From the NCBI GenBank assembly GCA_028702975.1, contig JAQVNT010000029.1, forward strand, positions 1 through 11,669: a stretch of 11,669 nucleotides of DNA, written 5' to 3'. This DNA is from Candidatus Delongbacteria bacterium. GTDB lineage: Bacteria > UBA4055. The notes beneath the pieces were generated by a model, which saw only the letters and a program-made list of their open reading frames with translations, searched no databases and had not been told where the DNA came from. The stretch's first letter is position 1. Each line of letters opens with the position of its first letter. The position numbers and the translations under genes were made by a program. Below are positions 1 to 5,287 of the stretch, piece after piece.

Positions 1-167
1 CTCACGGTCCTGAAACTCGAAAGTAGACCAAGCACCGAAACAGCTTCTGCAATATTTGTTTTACCCTGACCGTTGAGGCCCGTGAAACATATGATATTTT
101 TAGAAAATTCCAGTTCCAGCGTTTCGTAATTTCTGAAATTCTTAAGCTGTATCTTTTTGAGTTTCAT
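1..167 (-). CDS. recF: RecF, DNA replication and repair ATPase (N-terminal fragment, runs off the window)
   Basis: This is the first 55 codons of RecF, starting at the ATG at 167-165 and cut by the window edge. RecF is an SMC-like ABC ATPase that, with RecO and RecR, loads RecA at single-strand gaps in the cytoplasm. The visible start MKLKKIQLKNFRNYETLEL is the typical RecF N-terminus (hydrophobic beta strand, then NFRNY). The Walker A motif GLNGQGKTN follows at about residues 30-38. The gene begins 14 bases after the dnaN stop, so it is almost certainly cotranscribed with dnaA-dnaN, as in many bacterial origin regions. The signature motif, Walker B and the rest of the ATPase lie outside the window. 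Identity rests on the N-terminal motif plus gene order. Confidence 0.93.
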   Translation of the reverse strand, partial: MKLKKIQLKNFRNYETLELEFSKNIICFTGLNGQGKTNIAEAVSVLGLLSSFRTV

Positions 168-181
168 CTATTTCAGCGTCC

Positions 182-1300
182 TTAAGAATTATCTACGGAC
201 GAAGGCATGAGAAGCATCATTAATTCATAAGATTCCGCAGATTCGAACGGTTTTATAATAACCGGTTTTTTACCGTTATTGATCTCCATTAAAACCATAT
301 CCGTATTGAGATTTTTAAGAAGTTCTATGATCTTTGAAGAATTAAAACCTATCAGCAGTTTCTCTCCCGAATAATCCATAGGAATACTCTCTTCGGCTTT
401 TGATGAAGAATTACTGTCTTCCGTGTTTATCAGAAGCTGCCCTTTATCAAAATTGAATTTTATGAGTTTTGTTACGGGATTACAAGCTAACGAAACCCTT
501 CCAAGTGCCGAAATAGTTGATGATTTATCAAATTTTGCCTTAAGCTGATTATTTGCGGGTATTATAGCCTGGTAAGCCGGATATTTTCCGTTTATAAGTC
601 TTGAGAAGATCACTACCGACCCGAATCTGAACTCTACATAATTCTCTTCAAAGTAGATCACACACTCCTCATTCTTATCGATAGCATTTGAAACTATCTG
701 GAGAGATTTAGCCGGAAGTATCATATCTGTATCTTCCCCTTCATACCTTACGCTCTTGTCGTCCAGTTTTACAAGTCTTACACTATCGGTAGCCACCATT
801 GTCAGCTGATTAAGTTTTATCGAGAACAGAACCCCGGTCAATACAGCTCTTAACTGGTCAGGCGATACAGTGAACACGGTCTTTTCAATGTATGTTTTAA
901 GTTTAAGTGTATCAATGGCGATGAAATTTCCGGAAAGACTTTTGGGTGTTGCAGGGAAATCCTCATAATCCTCTGTTACCGCCAGCTCGAATTTGATATT
1001 ATTCGATATGCTCTTTACCATTCCGCCGTCTTTTTTAACTGTAAGAACTACATCCGGAAGGCTTATCACGACGTTGATGAATTTTTTTCCCTGCACCACT
1101 ACAGTTCCGTTCTCCACACCGTTCACTTCCACTTTATTAACAAGTGTCACAGAAATGTCTGTCGCCGTTACGGTGAGTTCATTGTCCTGCAGCGAAAGAA
1201 TGATACATTCCGTTATAGGTTTTGCACTGTGTGACGGAAGTATCGGATTGATCAGCGAAAGCTGATTCATAAGATTTGATTTGAGTGTGGAAAATATCAT
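182..1300 (-). CDS. dnaN: DNA polymerase III sliding clamp (beta subunit)
   Basis: This is a complete 372-residue beta clamp (E. coli 366). It forms a head-to-tail ring dimer around DNA that tethers the replicative polymerase and repair partners. Three successive clamp domains fit the length. Family motifs are seen in order: MVATDSVRLV at 168-177 (usually VATDGHRL, so GH is replaced by SV), SRLINGKYPAYQAIIP at 233-248, GFNSSKIIELL at about 318-328, and the C-terminal MLLMPSS at 362-368, which lines the partner-binding pocket. A short tail VDNS extends beyond the usual end. The ATG start is supported by a strong Shine-Dalgarno AAGGAG at 1308-1313, 7 bases upstream. It lies between dnaA (197-base spacer) and recF (14-base gap). 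A perfect TATAAT at 1331-1336 may give it a private promoter. Confidence 0.97.
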   Translation of the reverse strand: MIFSTLKSNLMNQLSLINPILPSHSAKPITECIILSLQDNELTVTATDISVTLVNKVEVNGVENGTVVVQGKKFINVVISLPDVVLTVKKDGGMVKSISNNIKFELAVTEDYEDFPATPKSLSGNFIAIDTLKLKTYIEKTVFTVSPDQLRAVLTGVLFSIKLNQLTMVATDSVRLVKLDDKSVRYEGEDTDMILPAKSLQIVSNAIDKNEECVIYFEENYVEFRFGSVVIFSRLINGKYPAYQAIIPANNQLKAKFDKSSTISALGRVSLACNPVTKLIKFNFDKGQLLINTEDSNSSSKAEESIPMDYSGEKLLIGFNSSKIIELLKNLNTDMVLMEINNGKKPVIIKPFESAESYELMMLLMPSSVDNS

Positions 1301-1330
1301 TCCCCTTCTCCTTCTTTTAAGAGTTAATTT

Positions 1331-1336
1331 ATTATA
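1331..1336 (-). promoter_or_regulatory. Possible -10 element of a dnaN promoter
   Basis: The minus strand reads TATAAT, a perfect sigma-70-type -10 hexamer, about 30 bases before the dnaN ATG. No convincing -35 hexamer sits 16-18 bases upstream; the best stretch there, CTAATA, is poor. A TG dinucleotide lies one base further away than in a true extended -10. It overlaps the box-like nonamer at 1332-1340, so bound DnaA could affect it. Confidence 0.35.
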
Positions 1337-1340
1337 AACA
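1332..1340 (+). promoter_or_regulatory. DnaA-box-like nonamer TTATAAACA
   Basis: Eight of nine positions match TTATnCACA; the mismatch is A for C at position 6. It is followed three bases later by CTA/TTA triplets (1344-1358), the order seen in DnaA-trio type origins. Confidence 0.4.
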
Positions 1341-1343
1341 AAC

Positions 1344-1358
1344 CTATTATTAGTATTA
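1344..1358 (+). other. Possible DnaA-trio element
   Basis: The plus strand reads CTA TTA TTA GTA TTA directly after a DnaA-box-like site and a 3-base spacer. DnaA-trio elements (described in Bacillus subtilis) are repeats of 3'-[G/A]A[T/A]-5' on the strand bound by DnaA, which read CTA or TTA on the complementary strand. Four of five triplets fit; GTA does not. In an AT-rich spacer this could arise by chance. Confidence 0.3.
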
Positions 1359-1411
1359 GCTCTGTCGATATGTGAGCAGTGTTGAAAATACCGTTTATTT
1401 TTGGAGATACA

Positions 1412-1420
1412 TGTTTATAT
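1412..1420 (-). promoter_or_regulatory. DnaA-box-like nonamer ATATAAACA (phase 1 of a 22-bp array)
   Basis: Seven of nine positions match TTATnCACA on the minus strand. It starts exactly 22 bp before the next like-oriented nonamer at 1434, so its value comes from phasing rather than match quality. It partly overlaps the A/T run at 1414-1432. Confidence 0.35.
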
Positions 1421-1432
1421 TTTTTATTTATA
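1414..1432. other. 19-bp uninterrupted A/T tract, candidate DNA unwinding element
   Basis: Positions 1414-1432 contain only A and T and are the longest such run in the spacer. They lie among box-like nonamers. Origins normally open at an AT-rich unwinding element next to DnaA boxes, so this is the natural candidate. No thermodynamic calculation was made. Confidence 0.35.
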
Positions 1433-1433
1433 C

Positions 1434-1442
1434 TGTTCATAT
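1434..1442 (-). promoter_or_regulatory. DnaA-box-like nonamer ATATGAACA (phase 2 of a 22-bp array)
   Basis: Seven of nine positions match TTATnCACA on the minus strand. Its plus-strand octamer TGTTCATA is repeated exactly at 1456-1463, 22 bp further on. Confidence 0.38.
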
Positions 1443-1455
1443 CTTCCGTTTTCAA

Positions 1456-1464
1456 TGTTCATAA
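1456..1464 (-). promoter_or_regulatory. DnaA-box-like nonamer TTATGAACA (phase 3 of a 22-bp array)
   Basis: Eight of nine positions match TTATnCACA, again with A replacing C at position 6, as in the 1332-1340 site. It starts 22 bp before the consensus box at 1478. Confidence 0.45.
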
Positions 1465-1477
1465 ACCCCTAAAATTC

Positions 1478-1486
1478 TTATTCACA
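1478..1486 (+). promoter_or_regulatory. Consensus DnaA box TTATTCACA
   Basis: This is a perfect match to TTATnCACA, lying 11 bases beyond the dnaA stop codon (1498-1500). It starts 22 bp after the nonamer at 1456, but in opposite orientation to the three phased sites. It is the strongest single origin signal in the spacer. Confidence 0.65.
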
Positions 1487-1497
1487 AACCACGTATG

Positions 1498-2874
1498 TTA
1501 ACAAGTGGATAAGTTGATCACATTCAGAATTTCATCTATCATTTTTGTAGTTTCCGGATCTTTAGCGCTTAATTTTTTCTGTATTTTTGCGGCGGCGTGG
1601 GAAACCGTACTATGCTCCCTGTTGCCGAAATGAACGCCGATACTTGTCGTTGTTGATTTCAGCTGAGTTGTGCAAAGATACATTGCAACCGCTCTTGCCT
1701 CTGCTACCTCTTTTGTACGCGTTTTCTTTATCAGAAGGTCTTTAGGTATAGAGAAAAATTCAGATACGATATCCTGGATCTTATCAATATTCAGGGACGA
1801 CTTTTTGGAAGTGATAAGTTCTTTCAGTATTTCTTTTGCTTTGTTTATTGAGATCTCTTTATTGAAATGAGAATAATAGAAATACAGTTTTTTTACGGCT
1901 CCTTCAAGATCACGGACATTCGTGTTGATATTGTTGGCGATGAACATTACTATATCATCTTCCAGAGTGAAATTTATCTCTTCCGCTTTAAGTCTTATTA
2001 TTGCGGCCCTTGTTTCAAGGTCCGGCGGTCTGACATCGGTAATAAGACCCATTTTAAATCTGGACTTGAGCCTGTCGTCAAGTTCATGTATCTCGTTAGG
2101 GTGGAAATCGGAGGTAAGAACTATCTGTCCGCCGCTGTTGTATATATAATTGAAGATATGGAAAAGCTCTTCCATGCTCTTGTCTTTTTTTGCGAAGAAC
2201 TGAATATCGTCTATAATGATAAGGTCTTTTGTTCTCAAATAAGCTTTATACTCGTCGATAGTTTTGTTCTTGATGTGATTTATTATCTGGAACACAAAAA
2301 TATCTGAAGTCATATAAAGTATTTTCATTCCCGGATCATGGTTGAAAGCATGGTTTCCGATAGCCGAAACAAGGTGGGTTTTCCCAAGACCCACGCCGCC
2401 GAAAATAAGCAGCGGGTTATACTGGGTGTTCCTGATGTTCTGGGCTACCTGAAGAGATGATACATAAGCAGTCTCGTTGCCGTTACCCATAACGAAGTTC
2501 TCAAAAGTATATTTGGGGTTCAGGGACGTTTCTTTATAGGGAGCAACTCTGCCCTTATGGAGATCTTTCGCCTTTTTGACGACAGTTCCCGTTTCCTGCT
2601 TCGTCTCAAAGCTGAAATCAGTATCGGAATCGATCAGGAACTTAATGCTTATGTTCTCATTACCGAGGATATCTTTAAGCGTTTTTTCAAAAACTGACCT
2701 GTACTGGCCCCTTATATAGTCGATGTGGATCTTTGACGGCACCTGGAAAGAAACGACCTCACCTTCAATATTGACCACTTTCACCGGTTTTATCCAAGTG
2801 TTGAAAGAATTCTGATTCAGAAAACTTTTGATCTTTTCCTTGAATTGATTTTCCACTTTATTTAATTCACTCAT
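1498..2874 (-). CDS. dnaA: Chromosomal replication initiator protein DnaA
   Basis: This is a complete 458-residue DnaA (E. coli 467), the AAA+ ATPase that binds origin boxes, opens the DNA and recruits the helicase. Domain I is at about 1-80 (FLNQNSFNTWIKPV is typical). A short low-conservation linker runs to about 118. The AAA+ domain follows, with Walker A GGVGLGKTH at 159-167, Walker B LIIIDDIQFF at 218-227, SRFKMGL at 271-277 and sensor 2 NVRDLEGAVKKL at 319-330. Domain IV holds the helix-turn-helix, with RTKEVAEARAVAMYLC at 386-401 and FGNREHSTVSHAAAKI at 416-431. The box-contacting DHTT signature is EHST here (420-423), a conservative but unusual change. The ATG is preceded by a weak GGAAA, so translation initiation may be modest. 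It lies downstream of lysC and upstream of dnaN, with its own likely promoter at 2919-2946. Confidence 0.98.
   Translation of the reverse strand: MSELNKVENQFKEKIKSFLNQNSFNTWIKPVKVVNIEGEVVSFQVPSKIHIDYIRGQYRSVFEKTLKDILGNENISIKFLIDSDTDFSFETKQETGTVVKKAKDLHKGRVAPYKETSLNPKYTFENFVMGNGNETAYVSSLQVAQNIRNTQYNPLLIFGGVGLGKTHLVSAIGNHAFNHDPGMKILYMTSDIFVFQIINHIKNKTIDEYKAYLRTKDLIIIDDIQFFAKKDKSMEELFHIFNYIYNSGGQIVLTSDFHPNEIHELDDRLKSRFKMGLITDVRPPDLETRAAIIRLKAEEINFTLEDDIVMFIANNINTNVRDLEGAVKKLYFYYSHFNKEISINKAKEILKELITSKKSSLNIDKIQDIVSEFFSIPKDLLIKKTRTKEVAEARAVAMYLCTTQLKSTTTSIGVHFGNREHSTVSHAAAKIQKKLSAKDPETTKMIDEILNVINLSTC
1504..1512 (-). promoter_or_regulatory. DnaA-box-like nonamer TTATCCACT in the dnaA 3' end
   Basis: Eight of nine positions match TTATCCACA (last base T for A). 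It lies within the final dnaA codons (ending NLSTC), so the match may be partly constrained by coding. It faces the consensus box at 1478-1486 across 17 bases. Confidence 0.4.
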
Positions 2875-2918
2875 AGCCGGTTTCCATATACTTTGACTTT
2901 AATATTATTAAGTTAAGT

Positions 2919-2946
2919 AATATAAGGAATCTAAACTTTCTTGCAA
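2919..2946 (-). promoter_or_regulatory. Likely dnaA promoter (-35 TTGCAA, -10 TATATT, 16-base spacer)
   Basis: On the minus strand, TTGCAA (2946-2941, 4 of 6 to TTGACA) and TATATT (2924-2919, 5 of 6 to TATAAT) are 16 bases apart. This predicts a start near 2912 and a leader of about 38 bases before the dnaA ATG. The -35 begins 12 bases after the lysC stop. I see no DnaA box in the 84-base lysC-dnaA spacer, so autoregulation through a consensus box is not supported here. A tandem TTAAG pair at 2908-2917 is unexplained. Confidence 0.5.
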
Positions 2947-2958
2947 GTGAAAATTTGC

Positions 2959-4065
2959 CTAATTTCGGTCAAAAAAAAGAGAATGAACGGCCCTGATCCG
3001 GTCGGTTTCCGCGGGATATTTCAAGAATATTTCGAATTTAATATCGGTCAGGTTAAAACCCAGTACCGGTGCCGGATCCGAGAGCAGCTCGTACATCCTG
3101 CGGAGTTTATCAGGTTCGCTCTTAATACCTGAGCCCGTTACGGCAAGAGAGAAACATTTTTCTTCGCCGGAAAGGGGGCTCCGGTCGAAAACGGAAAGTG
3201 CAGAACCGCCGCATTTCTGATAGAATCTTAAAGACGAAATGTCTTCCGGAAGAACTTCCTCTGAACCAAAAGTACCATAACTCAGTTTGTCGTTGTAAAC
3301 GAGCGAAACGAATTTATCGTTATTGAGCGAACCTTTGCCCGATATTACCGTTCCTGTTTCCCCGGTCCAGCTCATTCCGGTCGTTATGCTGACGCCCAGT
3401 CTTTTGGCGTATTCGACGGCTGAATCTTTTAGAACTTTCGCGCCGAGGGACGATATCGTCAGCATCGTGTCATAATCAAGTTCTTTTATCAAGACCGGAT
3501 CGTCGCAGATCCCGGGGTCGGCGCTGTAAACTCCGACCACATCGGAGTATATCTCGCACATGTCTGCGCCCAGCGCCGCAGCCACCGCCACGGCGGTGGT
3601 GTCCGAGCCGCCCCTGCCGAGCGTCGTGATCTCCTTCTCCGTGCTCACGCCCTGAAACCCGGCGATGATAGGTATCTTTCCGCCGTTCAGGGCATCTACG
3701 AGCCTGTCGCCTTTTATCTCCAGTATCCGGGCGTTCCTGTGGTTATTATCCGTGATAAGCCCGATCTGGGAGCCGGTGAAGGATACAGCGAGACCGGGGC
3801 GCATTGAGTTGACGGCGATCGCCATAAGCGATATCGATTCCCTTTCCCCGATAGAGATTAACATGTCCATCTCTCTCGGCGTGGGGTTGTCCGAAACTGC
3901 CAGAGCTTTAGCTTCGAGCGCGTTCGTAGTCTTCCCCATTGCCGAAACGACTATCACCAGCCTGTCGCCGGAATCGTGTCTTTCAACGATCCTTCCCGCA
4001 ATTTTTTTTATCAGTTCAGGCGTAGCGAGGCTGCTTCCGCCGTATTTCTGCACTATCAGAGCCAC
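2959..4065 (-). CDS. lysC: Aspartokinase with a diverged ACT regulatory region
   Basis: Aspartate kinase phosphorylates L-aspartate with ATP, the first step to lysine, threonine, methionine and diaminopimelate. The kinase domain (about 1-245) is well kept: KYGGSS at 7-12 (catalytic Lys7), SAMGKTTN at 41-48, GE at 73-74, the GRGGSD loop at 150-155 and DVVGVYSADP at 175-184. The usual LHPRSVE.A appears as LKDSAVEYA at 212-220. The protein has 368 residues, shorter than the roughly 400 of typical two-ACT forms. A C-terminal ACT module is recognisable at about 304-366 (SLAVTGSGIKSEP, then LTDIKFEI), but 250-300 no longer shows a clear first ACT repeat. Feedback control may therefore differ. Translation starts at GTG, three bases after the tdh stop, so the two are probably translationally coupled. 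Which pathway it serves cannot be told. Confidence 0.9.
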   Translation of the reverse strand: MALIVQKYGGSSLATPELIKKIAGRIVERHDSGDRLVIVVSAMGKTTNALEAKALAVSDNPTPREMDMLISIGERESISLMAIAVNSMRPGLAVSFTGSQIGLITDNNHRNARILEIKGDRLVDALNGGKIPIIAGFQGVSTEKEITTLGRGGSDTTAVAVAAALGADMCEIYSDVVGVYSADPGICDDPVLIKELDYDTMLTISSLGAKVLKDSAVEYAKRLGVSITTGMSWTGETGTVISGKGSLNNDKFVSLVYNDKLSYGTFGSEEVLPEDISSLRFYQKCGGSALSVFDRSPLSGEEKCFSLAVTGSGIKSEPDKLRRMYELLSDPAPVLGFNLTDIKFEIFLKYPAETDRIRAVHSLFFDRN

Positions 4066-4068
4066 TGT

Positions 4069-5100
4069 TTATTCCCACTCAAGAATTACTTTTCCGCTTT
4101 CGCCCGTTTCCATGACATCGAAGCCTTTCTGGAAGTCGTCAACCTTGAAATGGTGGGTTATGATCGGGCTCAGGTCAAGACCGGCAATAAGCATCTGCTC
4201 CATTTTATACCAGGTCTCGAACATCTCCCTTCCGTATATTCCTTTAAGCGTGAGAGCCTTAAAGATAATGTCGCTCCAGCTCACCTGGGTTGTTGACGGA
4301 AGTATACCGAGAAGCGCGATCTTTGAACCGTTGTACATATTCGCGATCATGTCGCTGAAGGCCGCCGGCGACCCGCTCATCTCAAGCCCGACATCGAACC
4401 CGACCATTCCGAGCTCTTTTTTTACGTCGGCGATAGAGGTCTTCATGGGATTTATCGCTCTGGTAGCGCCCATTTTTCTTGCGATGTCAAGTCTGTATTC
4501 GCTTATGTCCGTCACGACGATGTGCCTTGCTCCCGCAAAGCGGCAGATAGCTACGGCCATCGAACCTATCAGACCCGCGCCTGTAATCAGCACATCCTCG
4601 CCTATGACGGGGAAGGAAAGAGCGGTATGCGCAGCGTTGCCGAAAGGGTCCATTATGGCTATATAATCGTCAGAAATTGATGGATTGATCTTCATTACAT
4701 TCTCGGCGGGTACTTTGAGGTATTCGGCGAACGCTCCGTCGATATTCACGCCTATTCCGACCGTGTTCTCGCAGACATGCTTCTTTCCTCTCCTGCAGTT
4801 CCTGCAGTGCCCGCAGGCGATATGACCTTCCCCAGTCACTCTTTCGCCTATCCTGAAATGTTTTACGCCCTCGCCCATAGCCGCGACCGTTCCGACATAT
4901 TCATGCCCGATCGTCTGTCCGATCGTGATAGTTCTCTGCGACCATTCATCCCATTTGTAAATATGGAGGTCAGTTCCGCAGATGGCGGTCTTTTTGATCT
5001 TTATAAGAACATCGTTGATCCCTATTTCGGGAATTTCCTTCTCGGTCATCCACAGACCTTTTTCGGGCTTTAATTTTGCCAGCACTTTCATTTTTGCCAT
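4069..5100 (-). CDS. tdh: L-threonine 3-dehydrogenase
   Basis: This is a 343-residue zinc-dependent medium-chain dehydrogenase (E. coli Tdh 341). It oxidises L-threonine to 2-amino-3-ketobutyrate with NAD+, the entry to glycine plus acetyl-CoA. It closely follows E. coli Tdh throughout. The catalytic zinc motif is ICGTDLHIYKWDEWSQ (Cys41, Thr43, His46), with GHEYVG (His66, Glu67) and structural-zinc cysteines 96, 99, 102 and 110 in CGHCRNCRRGKKHVC. Further motifs are DPFGNAAHTALSF at 151-163, the Rossmann loop GAGLIGS at 174-180, and GIYGREMFETWYKM at 287-300. The ATG has a GGAG Shine-Dalgarno at 5107-5110, 6 bases upstream; a second Met at residue 4 matches the E. coli start. The usual partner kbl is absent next door, and lysC follows instead. 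A promoter must lie in 5101-5287. Confidence 0.96.
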   Translation of the reverse strand: MAKMKVLAKLKPEKGLWMTEKEIPEIGINDVLIKIKKTAICGTDLHIYKWDEWSQRTITIGQTIGHEYVGTVAAMGEGVKHFRIGERVTGEGHIACGHCRNCRRGKKHVCENTVGIGVNIDGAFAEYLKVPAENVMKINPSISDDYIAIMDPFGNAAHTALSFPVIGEDVLITGAGLIGSMAVAICRFAGARHIVVTDISEYRLDIARKMGATRAINPMKTSIADVKKELGMVGFDVGLEMSGSPAAFSDMIANMYNGSKIALLGILPSTTQVSWSDIIFKALTLKGIYGREMFETWYKMEQMLIAGLDLSPIITHHFKVDDFQKGFDVMETGESGKVILEWE

Positions 5101-5216
5101 TTTATGCTCCGGTATTTAATTTTATTTTTTCATAAATCAGACTGATAGATACGAAAAAAACAGGGGTTTGTAAAATGAAAAATGTAATGAAAATTTTATA
5201 ATTAATTGATTAATGA

Positions 5217-5245
5217 TTGACTTTAAAAGACATTTAAAGTAATTT
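5217..5245 (+). promoter_or_regulatory. Possible comM promoter (TTGACT, 17-base spacer, TAATTT)
   Basis: TTGACT at 5217-5222 matches five of six -35 bases. At a 17-base spacing lies TAATTT (5240-5245), a weak -10 with three of six. An inverted repeat fills the spacer between them. Another unidentified -10 may be used instead. Confidence 0.3.
5220..5240. repeat. Perfect 8-bp inverted repeat, operator-like, upstream of comM
   Basis: ACTTTAAA (5220-5227) and TTTAAAGT (5233-5240) are exact reverse complements separated by AGACA. The 21-bp dyad overlaps the end of the putative -35 and reaches the start of the putative -10, the usual place for a repressor operator. It is AT-rich and has no downstream T-run, so it does not look like a terminator. 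Confidence 0.45.
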
Positions 5246-5287
5246 AACGGAGCTGATTTAAATGATGTATAGGGACGGAGATAATAA

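Larger units (their letters stand above)
1301..1512. other. Candidate chromosomal replication origin (oriC) in the dnaA-dnaN spacer
   Basis: The 197-base spacer between dnaA and dnaN, plus the last bases of dnaA, is the best origin candidate in the window. It contains one consensus DnaA box (TTATnCACA) at 1478-1486. Box-like nonamers lie at 1332-1340, 1412-1420, 1434-1442, 1456-1464 and 1504-1512. A 19-bp uninterrupted A/T run lies at 1414-1432, and CTA/TTA triplets lie at 1344-1358. Origins beside dnaA, often between dnaA and dnaN, are established for Bacillus, Streptomyces, mycobacteria and others. I see no open reading frame or RNA gene in the spacer. Only one box is a perfect consensus match, so the call rests on clustering, phasing and location. 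GC skew was not computed. Confidence 0.6.
5101..5287. promoter_or_regulatory. Divergent AT-rich intergenic region between tdh and comM
   Basis: These 187 bases separate leftward tdh from rightward comM and must carry promoters for both. Visible pieces are the tdh Shine-Dalgarno (GGAG, minus, 5107-5110), a short palindrome ATCAGACTGAT (5136-5146) in the tdh leader, and a TTTACA -35-like hexamer on the minus strand (5174-5169) without a good -10. A perfect plus-strand TATAAT lies at 5197-5202 without a good -35. The comM promoter candidate and inverted repeat are at 5217-5245, and the comM Shine-Dalgarno GGAG is at 5277-5280. I see no consensus DnaA box, RNA gene or small ORF. Confidence 0.6.

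Noticed and set aside
1498..1500. Possible internal frameshift or early stop in dnaA, since it ends close to the DnaA boxes.
   Set aside because: The protein runs to 458 residues with complete domain IV and a normal C-terminus, so the stop is genuine.
3582..3599. Perfect inverted repeat CCACCGCC-AC-GGCGGTGG, resembling a strong hairpin.
   Set aside because: It falls inside lysC, where it encodes the conserved TTAVAVAAA helix following GRGGSD. The two-base loop is tight and no T-run follows, so it is best explained by coding.
3665..4666. Long open frame (333 codons) on the plus strand across the lysC-tdh junction.
   Set aside because: It is antisense to two strongly conserved enzymes whose motifs account for every base, has no ribosome binding site worth noting, and its product is low-complexity Ser/Ile/Pro-rich as expected of a mirror frame.
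5197..5202. Perfect TATAAT as the comM -10 element.
   Set aside because: No -35-like hexamer lies 16-18 bases upstream (the nearest, TTGTAA, is 23 bases away), and in so AT-rich a stretch the match is likely by chance.
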